Positions 40,043-46,351 of a stretch of 46,351 nucleotides of DNA are shown here, in pieces; position 1 is the first letter of the stretch; each line of letters begins with the position of its first letter. The DNA lies in the NCBI GenBank assembly GCA_900316415.1, contig ONCV01000016.1:1-46351 (forward strand). Direction: 5' to 3'. Position numbers and translations under genes: made by a program. This DNA is from an uncultured Eubacteriales bacterium. GTDB lineage: Bacteria > Bacillota > Clostridia > Christensenellales > Aristaeellaceae. The notes under the pieces are model-generated. The model was not told the DNA's origin. It made no database searches and saw only the letters and a program-made list of their open reading frames with translations.

Positions 40043-40238
40043 GGAACGGAGGCGGAACGGAGGGACGGTCTTTTTCGTTCCGCGGAACGGAGGGACGGTC
40101 TTTTTCGTTCCGCTCCCCCTACCCGCGGAACGTGGAACGGAGGGACCGTGGAACGGAGGGACGGTCTTTTTCGCGGAACGGAGGGACGGTCTTTTTCGTT
40201 CCACTCTCCCCCTACCCGCGAAACGAAGGGACGGCCTT
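40043..40238 (+). repeat. 28-bp palindromic repeat, forward array with truncated copies
   Basis: A 10-nt leader (40043-40052), full copies at 40054-40081, 40084-40111 and 40175-40202, a 24-nt copy lacking TTCC (40150-40173), leaders at 40127-40132 and 40134-40146, and a degenerate copy near 40220-40238 (AAACGAAGGGACGGCC). The truncated copy runs straight into the next one, as expected from recombination between copies. Confidence 0.93.
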
Positions 40239-40299
40239 CACAGCATGAAAATTCCCTCTCAGAATCGCTTTTGCAAACGCTGACAGATGGCCGGTATGA

Positions 40300-40465
40300 T
40301 CAAATCAACTTTGGGCCATCAGGGTGAACATCCTGCGGACTTCCCGGTTTGTCAGGGTCAGCGTGTATCATCTTTCCTTCTCTTCCCTGTCCGCTTCCAG
40401 CACGCTCTGCGCGTACACAATCTTCAGATATCCCGAGGCCAGCAACAGACTCCACACCACGGAAG
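40300..40465 (-). pseudogene. Remnant of an AAA-ATPase-like/PD-(D/E)XK (DUF1703-type) protein
   Basis: Directly after the winged-helix stop codon, the minus strand reads VVWSLLLASGYLKIVYAQSV, then after Glu/Lys-rich residues and an in-frame TGA, YTLTLTNREVRRMFTLMAQS and a stop. The WSLL...GYLK and NREVR.MF elements match the C-terminal region of AAA-ATPase_like/DUF1703 proteins, which are numerous in gut Clostridia. The rest of the gene is gone. The assignment rests on short motifs. Confidence 0.4.
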
Positions 40466-40467
40466 GA

Positions 40468-40725
40468 TTACGCCACGAGAATGTACCCCTTGCCGTAGAT
40501 GGTGCGGATCCGCCCCTGCCCGATCTTGGCCCGGAGCCGGCGGACGCACATATCCACGGAGCGGGTATCCGCCTCCGCGGGGAATCCCCACACGTGCTTC
40601 AGCAGCGCGTCCCGCGAAACCACGCTTCCCTGGTTCCGCCGCATCCACTGATACAGCTCATACTCCGTCCGGGTCAGCCGGCAGGGCTCTCCGTTGATCA
40701 GGATCCGTCTTTCCTCCGTCTTCAT
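40468..40725 (-). CDS. Stand-alone OmpR/PhoB-type winged-helix DNA-binding protein
   Basis: An 85-residue protein that is only the C-terminal DNA-binding domain of a response regulator: LTRTEYELYQWMRRNQGSVVSRDALLKHVWG, then DTRSVDMCVRRLRAKIG and TIYGKGYILVA. No receiver domain is present. AAGGAGG lies 8 nt before ATG 40725, so the start is well supported. The open frame continues upstream through the tandem repeat but there it has no receiver motifs. It could be a truncated response regulator kept as a regulator, or a relic. It follows the ABC operon. Confidence 0.75.
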   Translation of the reverse strand: MKTEERRILINGEPCRLTRTEYELYQWMRRNQGSVVSRDALLKHVWGFPAEADTRSVDMCVRRLRAKIGQGRIRTIYGKGYILVA

Positions 40726-40754
40726 GGGGTTCTTCCTCCTTCCCGTGTTCCCGA

Positions 40755-40886
40755 TTTTCCGGTCTTCCCGATTTTCCGGTCTTCCCGTTTTCCGGGATTC
40801 CCAATTTTCCGGGATTCCCAATTTTCCGGGATTCCCGTTTTCCGGGATTCCCAATTTTCCGGGATTCCCGTTTTCCGTTCTTCCCG
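40755..40886. repeat. Tandem repeat, eight 16-17-bp units
   Basis: Units of TTTTCCGGGATTCCCAA and TTTTCCGGGATTCCCG, with TTTTCCGGTCTTCCCG variants at the ends, alternate between 17 and 16 bp over 132 bp. Each contains the near-palindrome GGGATTCCC. The array separates the permease gene from the winged-helix gene and lies just upstream of the latter's ribosome site. Confidence 0.92.
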
Positions 40887-40910
40887 GGCGCCCGGATCCC
40901 GCGTCCGCGG

Positions 40911-43013
40911 TCATCCCGCCTCCGGAATCCGCATGGCGTAGGCCGGTCCGCCCGCGTTCTCGATGCCCGGCAGGTTCCGGAGCGTTTCCGGATCCTCCAG
41001 GTCCAGCACCAGTTCCTCGTCCCATTCCATCCGCTCCCGCAGCTGATACAGGGAATAGATCTGGATCCGGTCCGCGGGATCCGTCGGCCAGCGGGAGATT
41101 TCGTCATTGCTCAGGCTGACCCCGGCTATCCATTCCCGGACCTCCTCCCCGCTCTCCGCGGGGCGCCAGGACACGGCCTTCCAATCCTCCCCGTCCTGCT
41201 CCCAGGCGCACCGGAACACCCGGACCTGATCGCAGCGGGCGAAGCCTCCCCGGACGTAGTCGATCCATTTGTCCGCGTCCCCGCCCAGCAGCAGCTCCAG
41301 CGTGTGCCGGTCGGCGGGCTTGATATCATAGGGGACATAGCGGTAGGCGTCCGGGCTGTCCGAATCGGGGTCCTGCCCCTCCAGGCTGACCTGCAGCACC
41401 GTGGGCTCCTGCATGGATTCCAGGGTCCGGGCTGCCAGATCCTTTTTCAGCGCCTCCCGCAGCTCCGCCGCCCGGGGATGGAAGCGGGTGTCCCGCTGGA
41501 ACCCGAACAGCTCCCGGAATTCCCCGGCGGGAATGCTGTAATCCGAGATGAAGGAGTAGGCGCTGGCCTGCGGCAGCCGCGGCAGGTGCTCGCTCTGATA
41601 CCGACCCCATTCCGCGGTCATCACGCGCATGGCGGGAATCAACGCCTGCCGCTCCTTCGGAAAATGATACTGCCGGGTCACGAATCCGCCGTCCTTTCCG
41701 TCAAAGAAGACCACCATGGCCGCCTCGGTGCCCTGATACGGCTTTTCCTTCCGCTCCTCCTCCATCTCCTGCCGGCTCTGCGCCACCCACTGCAGGCACG
41801 CCTCGATGCCCTCCGGCGTATCGAAGGTCATCTCCTCCGATTTGACCAGATAGGGCATGATCCGGACCGACTTCAGATCCTCCGCCCGGGGGGCGTAGCG
41901 GTTGTACCCGAACACGTCCGCCCGCAGGCCGAGGCACAGCAGCAGCAGGCCCGCGGCCGCGGCCGCCGGAATCTTCCATCCCCGCAGACTCAGGCGGATG
42001 CGCTGATCCAGCAGCATCCGGGCCAGCAGGAACATCCCCGCCGCGCCGAGGATCACGCCGGGATACAGGATGATCTCCCGATCCCAGTACAGCGTCAGCA
42101 CCATCGCGGCCGCCGTTCCGCCCAGAATGCTGAGCCAGCCCAGCAGCGCCGGCTCCAGCCCCTTCAGGTTCAGGGTATGCCCGGCGTTCTCCGGCTTCAC
42201 CCGCTTCCGGGCCCACACCGCCAGCCCCAGGAACAGCCCGATGGCCAGCACCCCCGGCAGCACGGACCAGGTTCCCGGCCGATAGAAAGCCTTGTACAGG
42301 CTGTAGGCCGGGGAGAAGCGGAGCATGGCCCGCCGGATCGTATCCCGCTGCAGGGTGTTCAGATAATGATTGCCGATCCACAGCCAGCCGTAGAGCACCG
42401 CCTCCGCGCTGCCCGCCAGCAGGATCGCTCCCAGCCCGGCGGACCAGACGGTTCCGGCCACGCAGGCGCACAGGGCGCCCAGCGCAAAGCCGTACACATG
42501 GATCAGCAGCGCGGCCCCGGCCATCTCCAGATACAGGGGCAGCCGGAAGAAGCCCCCGAGCCCGTTCGCGTGGATCATCACCGGATACACGGCCATGCAC
42601 AGGGCCATGGGCAGCAGGCTGCAGACGGCAAAAACCCCCATCCGGAGCCCGAAATCCCGCTCCCGCTTCATCGGCAGCGCCGCGTACATCATGCCCTGCT
42701 TCCGGGAAAACAGATGCCGGAAGAGCACCATCGCCGCCAGAAAGCCCATCGCGGCGAACAGCCCGCAGAGCATCTCCAGATTCAGGGGCGAATAGACAAA
42801 GTCCCGGCTCAGCTCCAGCGCCATATACTGCCGGGCGGCGGAATCAACCAGCCCGCTGGCTTCCTGCCGGAGCACCGGCTGCGCGTTGAGGATCCGGATC
42901 ATCCCCTGCATGGGGAAGACCGCGAAGGTGATCGCCAGCACCGCGATCATCAGGAAAATATATCTTCTCAGCATCCACCGAAAGGGGGATGCCGCCCTCC
43001 GGTTATTTCGCAT
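40911..43013 (-). CDS. ABC-2-like permease, large Bacillota type
   Basis: A 700-residue membrane protein with about ten membrane segments in residues 15-360 followed by an external region (about 365-690). FSRKQGMMYAALPMKRERDF near residue 105 is typical of ABC-2 permeases paired with YtrA-regulated ATPases. Its start overlaps the end of the ATPase gene by 11 nt. It presumably exports a lipid, peptide or antibiotic; the substrate is unknown. The external C-terminal domain is not recognised and may be membrane-proximal and sensory. Confidence 0.8.
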   Translation of the reverse strand: MRNNRRAASPFRWMLRRYIFLMIAVLAITFAVFPMQGMIRILNAQPVLRQEASGLVDSAARQYMALELSRDFVYSPLNLEMLCGLFAAMGFLAAMVLFRHLFSRKQGMMYAALPMKRERDFGLRMGVFAVCSLLPMALCMAVYPVMIHANGLGGFFRLPLYLEMAGAALLIHVYGFALGALCACVAGTVWSAGLGAILLAGSAEAVLYGWLWIGNHYLNTLQRDTIRRAMLRFSPAYSLYKAFYRPGTWSVLPGVLAIGLFLGLAVWARKRVKPENAGHTLNLKGLEPALLGWLSILGGTAAAMVLTLYWDREIILYPGVILGAAGMFLLARMLLDQRIRLSLRGWKIPAAAAAGLLLLCLGLRADVFGYNRYAPRAEDLKSVRIMPYLVKSEEMTFDTPEGIEACLQWVAQSRQEMEEERKEKPYQGTEAAMVVFFDGKDGGFVTRQYHFPKERQALIPAMRVMTAEWGRYQSEHLPRLPQASAYSFISDYSIPAGEFRELFGFQRDTRFHPRAAELREALKKDLAARTLESMQEPTVLQVSLEGQDPDSDSPDAYRYVPYDIKPADRHTLELLLGGDADKWIDYVRGGFARCDQVRVFRCAWEQDGEDWKAVSWRPAESGEEVREWIAGVSLSNDEISRWPTDPADRIQIYSLYQLRERMEWDEELVLDLEDPETLRNLPGIENAGGPAYAMRIPEAG

Positions 43014-43887
43014 ATCCCTGCTCCTCCATTTCCAGAATGAACACTTCCTCCAGGCTCAGCGGCAGCGTCTCGATGAATTCCGGATTCATGGCCTGGATCC
43101 GCGGGAGGATCTCCTCCTCCTCCCCCCGCACCGTCAGCACGCAGAGCCTGCCCTGGCGCTGCAGCCGCAGGGGCCGGAACGCGGCCACGGCCTCGTCGGA
43201 AATCGGCTCCCTTGCCGCGAACTGCACCCGCAGGATGCCGTGAACCACCGTGTCGATATCCCCGACCGTCAGCAGCCTGCCCTCATGCAGGAAGCCCACC
43301 TGATCACAGATGTCCTCCATCTCCTGCTGGTTGTGCCCCGCCAGCACCGTCATCATGCCCCGGTCCCAGGTTTCCTCGCTGATGGTCTTCCGGAAGGCCT
43401 CCCGCATCACCGGGTCCAGCCCGTCGAAGGTTTCGTCGCACAGCAGCACCTCCGGCCGCCGGGCCAGCGCCAGGCAGACCTGCACCCGCTTCTGGGTGCC
43501 CTTGGAAAACCCGCTGATCTTCTCGTCCATCGGCAGGTTGAACCGGCCGCACAGCTCCTCCAGCCGTTCCGCGTCATGCTCCGGATACCAGGCCTTCTGG
43601 AAGTCGCCCATCTCCCGGATGCTCGCCGCGTGCAGGAAGGCCGGGTCGTCCGACAGATAGCAGATCCGGGATTTCACCTCCGGGTTTTCGAACACCGGCC
43701 TTCCCTCCAGCTCGATGCTTCCCCGGTCCGCCGCCAGAATGCCCGCGATCATCCGCAGGAGGGTGGATTTCCCCGCGCCGTTGGTTCCCAGCAGGCCGAA
43801 GATATGCCCGCCCTCCAGCCGCAGGTCAATCCCGCTCAGCACTTTCCGGCCTCCAAAGCTCTTGTCCACGCCTGTGGTCTGCAGCAT
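43003..43887 (-). CDS. ABC transporter ATP-binding protein
   Basis: A 294-residue ATPase. Walker A is GLLGTNGAGKSTLLRMI; the signature is GFSKGTQKRVQ (Thr in place of Gly in SGGQ-type motifs, usual in this subfamily); Walker B reads VLLCDETFDGLDPV; the switch His is in VLAGHNQQEME. It energises the permease encoded by the overlapping downstream gene. The start at 43887 (MLQTTGVDKSFGG) follows AAAGGATC. A GntR regulator gene lies 68 bp upstream in the same direction. Confidence 0.92.
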   Translation of the reverse strand: MLQTTGVDKSFGGRKVLSGIDLRLEGGHIFGLLGTNGAGKSTLLRMIAGILAADRGSIELEGRPVFENPEVKSRICYLSDDPAFLHAASIREMGDFQKAWYPEHDAERLEELCGRFNLPMDEKISGFSKGTQKRVQVCLALARRPEVLLCDETFDGLDPVMREAFRKTISEETWDRGMMTVLAGHNQQEMEDICDQVGFLHEGRLLTVGDIDTVVHGILRVQFAAREPISDEAVAAFRPLRLQRQGRLCVLTVRGEEEEILPRIQAMNPEFIETLPLSLEEVFILEMEEQGYAK

Positions 43888-43955
43888 TGTCTTGATCCTT
43901 TCCGGCGGGTCGCCCCGCCCGGTTCTTTCCGTAAATCCAGCGCTTTCCACCGGAT

Positions 43956-44336
43956 TCATTTCTCCGTTTTCTCCCCGGAATACACCCGTTCCGTCAGGGC
44001 TTCCGCCGCTTCCAGGGAGATGCCCATATCCTTCGCCTTCCGCAGTTCCCGCTCCAGCAGGGCCATCTGGGCCTCCCGCTGCTTCCGCTGCTGCTCGCCG
44101 GTGGCGGGCGTCACGAAGCTGCCCCGGCCCGGCCGGGAATAGATCAGGCCCTCCTGCTCCATCTCCCGGTAGGCCTTCTGGATGGTGTTCGGGTTGATGC
44201 CCAGCTCCCCGCTCAGCGCCCGCACCGAGGGCAGCGGCTCGTCCGGCGCCAGGTACCCCATGGTGATCTGCCATCTCAGCTGCTCCCGCAGCTGTTCATA
44301 AATCGGAGCCTTGCTCCGGGGGTCTATCACAAACAA
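43956..44336 (-). CDS. GntR-family (YtrA-type) repressor
   Basis: A 126-residue short GntR regulator: IYEQLREQLRWQITMGYLAPDEPLPSVRALSGELGINPNTIQKAYREMEQEGLIYSRPGRGSFV-type winged helix (residues 10-75) followed by a short helical tail. This subfamily controls its own ABC-transporter operon, as with ytrA in B. subtilis. A perfect inverted repeat sits over the transcription start of this gene. Confidence 0.92.
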   Translation of the reverse strand: MFVIDPRSKAPIYEQLREQLRWQITMGYLAPDEPLPSVRALSGELGINPNTIQKAYREMEQEGLIYSRPGRGSFVTPATGEQQRKQREAQMALLERELRKAKDMGISLEAAEALTERVYSGEKTEK

Positions 44337-44386
44337 GCCCCTTTCGCTCCTTTCCCGCCGTCCGTCCCCGCAATTCGTTCGTCATA

Positions 44387-44411
44387 ACTGTACTATCACA
44401 ATTAGTACAGT
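44387..44411. promoter_or_regulatory. GntR/YtrA operator
   Basis: Perfect 9-bp arms ACTGTACTA and TAGTACAGT separated by 7 bp, starting 4 bp past the -10, across the expected transcription start of the GntR-ABC operon. Confidence 0.85.
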
Positions 44412-44414
44412 GCC

Positions 44415-44443
44415 ATGATACACCGCCCCTCCCCCGCTGTCAA
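44415..44443 (-). promoter_or_regulatory. Promoter of the GntR-ABC operon
   Basis: On the minus strand, -35 TTGACA (44438-44443), 17-bp spacer, -10 TATCAT (44415-44420). Confidence 0.82.
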
Positions 44444-44468
44444 CCCCTCCCCCCCTTTTGTTACATTT

Positions 44469-44543
44469 GGAACGGAGGGACGGAACGGAGGGACGGTCTT
44501 TTTCGTTCCACCCCTGGAACGGAGGGACGGTCTTTTTCGTTCC
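44469..44543 (+). repeat. 28-bp palindromic repeat, right-most cluster (forward)
   Basis: A 13-nt leader (44469-44481) and full copies at 44482-44509 and 44516-44543. They lie between the GntR promoter and the DEAD-box gene terminator. None is seen in the 1.8 kb that follow. Confidence 0.95.
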
Positions 44544-44562
44544 ACCCCTGTCCCCTTCACAC

Positions 44563-44588
44563 GAAAAAACACCCGCCTTTCGGCGGGC
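44563..44588 (-). terminator. Terminator of the DEAD-box gene
   Basis: Stem CCCGCC/GGCGGG with a TTTC loop; the minus strand continues GTGTTTTTTCG. Confidence 0.75.
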
Positions 44589-44604
44589 GCAAAGTTCCGG
44601 TTTC

Positions 44605-45780
44605 TCAGATATGGTCGAAGAAGGGTTTTCCCTCCGCGTCCTTCAGGATATCGTCCTCGAAATGCAGGGGGGTCGGCTGGGTCAGCATGTACTTCAGGAT
44701 CTCATCCATCCGCACGCTCTCCCGGAAGGTGACCAGGGAGAAGCTGACGCCGTGCTTGTGGGCCCGGCCGGTCCGGCCGATCCGGTGCAGATAGTATTCG
44801 TTCTCGTTGGGCAGGTCGAAGTTGATCACGGCCTCCACGTCGTCCACGTCGATTCCCCGGGCGGCCACGTCCGTGGAAACGAGGATCGGGAACTTGCCGC
44901 GCTTGAAGTCGTTCATGACCACGTTGCGCTTCACCTGCGGGATATCCCCGTGCAGGCACTGGGCGTCGTAGCCCTCCTTGTTCAGGCGGCTGGTCAGCTT
45001 GTCCGTCATGAACTTCGTGTTGCAGAAGATCATGATCCGGTTGTACACGTCCGCGTCCAGCAGGTACATCAGCCGGTCGATCTTCTCGTTCTGCTCGACG
45101 CTGATGACATACTGGGTGATCTGGGGCCGGTCCTCCTTCGTGGCCTCCACCGTCACCTCCACCGGCTCATGCTGATATTTCCACGCGATGGTCAGCACGT
45201 CCTGATTGGTGGTGGCGGAGAAGAGCACCAGCTGCCGGTCCGGCGGCGTCGCCTCGATGATCTTCGTCACGTCCTTGACGAAACCCATGTTCAGCATCTC
45301 GTCCGCCTCGTCCAGCACCATGGTGTGCACCGCGTCCAGGGAGATGTTCCGCCGCTGCATGTGATCCAGCAGGCGTCCCGGCGTGGCGATGATGATCTGG
45401 GGATGGCGCTTCAGCAGCGTGATCTGCCGGGAGATGCTCTGGCCGCCGTACAGGACCGCGATCCGCACCCCCTGGATGAATTTGGCCAGCTGGGTCAGCT
45501 CCTCGCCGATCTGCAGCGCCAGCTCCCGGGTCGGGGCCAGCACCACTTCCTGAACCCGGCTGTCCTTCAGCTGCACATACTCGAGCATCGGAATGCCGAA
45601 GGCGCAGGTCTTCCCGGTGCCGGTCGGCGCGATGGCGTTAATGTCCAGGCCCTCCATCATCAGCGGGATCGTCCGGGCCTGCACCGTGGAAGGCGCGGTG
45701 AATCCCATCGCCTGGACCGCCTTCAGGATTTCCCCGGAGAGATCCATCTCCTGAAAGCTGGTTGGAATCTGTTCTGTCAA
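44605..45780 (-). CDS. DEAD-box RNA helicase
   Basis: A 391-residue helicase core with all motifs: FxxMDLS Q-motif region with Q34, APTGTGKTCAF, PTRELALQI, TPGRLLDHM, VLDEADEML, FSATT, TDVAARGIDV and HRIGRTGRA. There is no extra C-terminal RNA-binding domain, so it resembles short CshA/RhlE-type helicases acting in ribosome assembly or RNA decay. The start is a TTG at 45780 with AAAGGAG about 7 nt upstream. It follows the TSCPD gene by 16 nt and is likely co-transcribed with it. Confidence 0.93.
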   Translation of the reverse strand: MTEQIPTSFQEMDLSGEILKAVQAMGFTAPSTVQARTIPLMMEGLDINAIAPTGTGKTCAFGIPMLEYVQLKDSRVQEVVLAPTRELALQIGEELTQLAKFIQGVRIAVLYGGQSISRQITLLKRHPQIIIATPGRLLDHMQRRNISLDAVHTMVLDEADEMLNMGFVKDVTKIIEATPPDRQLVLFSATTNQDVLTIAWKYQHEPVEVTVEATKEDRPQITQYVISVEQNEKIDRLMYLLDADVYNRIMIFCNTKFMTDKLTSRLNKEGYDAQCLHGDIPQVKRNVVMNDFKRGKFPILVSTDVAARGIDVDDVEAVINFDLPNENEYYLHRIGRTGRAHKHGVSFSLVTFRESVRMDEILKYMLTQPTPLHFEDDILKDAEGKPFFDHI

Positions 45781-45796
45781 AGGCTGCTCCTTTCGC

Positions 45797-46036
45797 TCAT
45801 GCCGGATAGGCCCGGATGGCCTTCGCCAGCTGATCCGGGCAGGACGTTCCGCCCCGGCACTGAATGCCCTCGAGCTTCTTCGCCACTTCCTCCGCGTTCT
45901 GGCCCACGACCATGCGGGCCAGTCCCTCCGTGTTTCCCCTGCAGCCGTTCAGGATCCTGCAGTGGGTGATGATGCCGTCCTGAATCTCCAGCTCCATGGC
46001 TGTCGAACAGGTTCCGCGCGTCTTATAGGTAAACAT
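45797..46036 (-). CDS. TSCPD-domain protein (TIGR03905 type)
   Basis: A 79-residue protein MFTYKTRGTCSTAMELEIQDG...GCRGNTEGLARMV...GIQCRGGTSCPDQLAKAI. Four Cys (C10, C32, C60, C66) in the TSCPD pattern suggest a metal site; the same module is found at the C-terminus of some ribonucleotide reductases. The stand-alone function is unknown. AGGAGG lies before the ATG. Confidence 0.85.
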   Translation of the reverse strand: MFTYKTRGTCSTAMELEIQDGIITHCRILNGCRGNTEGLARMVVGQNAEEVAKKLEGIQCRGGTSCPDQLAKAIRAYPA

Positions 46037-46059
46037 GCGGTTTTTTCCTCCTGATAGAC

Positions 46060-46091
46060 AAAAGGAACGCTCCCGCTGCGGGGAGCGTTCC
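46060..46091 (-). terminator. Terminator of tuf
   Basis: Eleven-base stem GGAACGCTCCC/GGGAGCGTTCC, followed on the minus strand by TTTTGTC. Confidence 0.8.
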
Positions 46092-46104
46092 GGGAGAACT
46101 GTGA

Positions 46105-46351
46105 TTATTCGATGACCTTGGCCACGACGCCGGATCCCACGGTACGGCCGCCCTCGCGGATAGCGAAACGCAGGCCCTGCTCCATGGCGATGGGGGTGAT
46201 CAGGGTGATCTCCATGTCGATGTTGTCACCGGGCATCACCATTTCCACGCCATCCGGCAGCTTGATGTTGCCGGTCACGTCCGTCGTCCGGAAATAGAAC
46301 TGGGGACGATAGCCGTTGAAGAAGGGGGTATGACGGCCGCCTTCTTCCTTG
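46105..46351 (-). CDS. tuf: Elongation factor Tu, C-terminal part (cut by the window edge)
   Basis: The last 81 codons read [70 protein letters not shown] and VVAKVIE-stop, the domain 3 end of EF-Tu, which carries aminoacyl-tRNA to the ribosome. The 5' part lies outside the window. Confidence 0.97.
   Translation of the reverse strand, partial: KEEGGRHTPFFNGYRPQFYFRTTDVTGNIKLPDGVEMVMPGDNIDMEITLITPIAMEQGLRFAIREGGRTVGSGVVAKVIE

Noticed and set aside
26161..44543. Short reading frames through the repeats (peptides such as WNEKDRPSVP, VERKRPSLRS, GTKKTVPPF, GTEGRSFSF)
   Set aside because: The 28-bp repeat has no stop codon in most frames, so it makes open frames wherever it occurs. These peptides are translations of repeat DNA, not genes, and may pollute protein databases.
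46060..46091. tuf terminator as a further repeat copy, since it also begins GGAACG and ends CGTTCC
   Set aside because: Its interior (CTCCC/GGGAG) differs completely and it is a normal GC stem with a T-tract; the match of the outer six bases is taken as chance.

Overview
The window looks like a chromosomal segment of a high-GC, Gram-positive member of the Bacillota (Clostridia). That assignment is inferred from gene content: the darA-holB-ricT order, ftsH-hpt-tilS, XRE/GntR/LuxR regulators, two-cluster ferredoxin, VanW and polyprenyl glycosylphosphotransferase genes, strong AGGAGG ribosome sites and several TTG starts. A gut or rumen lineage near Christensenellales is plausible but unproven.

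Layout. Bases 1-3351 are a lower-GC accessory edge: a broken gene with a cystatin-like QVVAG motif, a small conserved basic protein, a Nudix hydrolase, a membrane-anchored XRE regulator, coding debris, and a decayed replication-initiator-like gene behind iteron-like repeats. Bases 3365-26158 are mostly core: a PAS/GGDEF/EAL signalling protein, tRNA-Lys, ferredoxin, the darA-holB-ricT operon, an rRNA methyltransferase, a YkuD-CapA cell-wall protein, tRNA-Ser, class II aldolase, a VanW protein, ftsH-hpt-tilS with a low-complexity membrane protein, and a sugar-transferase/nucleotidyltransferase/galE operon for envelope polysaccharide. Bases 26160-44543 are accessory DNA carrying a dispersed 28-bp repeat. 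Bases 44605-46351 return to core genes: DEAD-box helicase, TSCPD protein and the 3' end of tuf.

The most striking feature is the 28-bp imperfect palindrome (arms GGAACGGAGGG and TTTTTCGTTCC around ACGGTC). I count 28 full-length copies, one 24-nt truncated copy and many leader fragments between 26160 and 44543; I recognise none in the first 26 kb. Copies occur in both orientations, usually in groups of one to five, and at five genes lie 0-2 nt from the stop codon. In the middle is an intact Y1/HUH transposase of the RAYT type (30746-31591), flanked by inverted copies. A decayed second RAYT copy lies at about 28484-28646 between two further copies, and a duplicated scrap of the neighbouring asparaginase gene lies between an inverted pair at 32764-33083. 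Together these suggest a REP/RAYT-like system with gene-end targeting in a Clostridia-type genome.

Other accessory genes in the repeat zone include an adenosine-deaminase-like enzyme fused to a Rossmann/SLOG-like domain (37503-39980), a MalT-like LuxR regulator, a LURP-one-related protein, a receiver-less winged-helix protein behind a 132-bp tandem repeat, and a GntR/ABC operon with a clear promoter and a perfect 9+9 operator.
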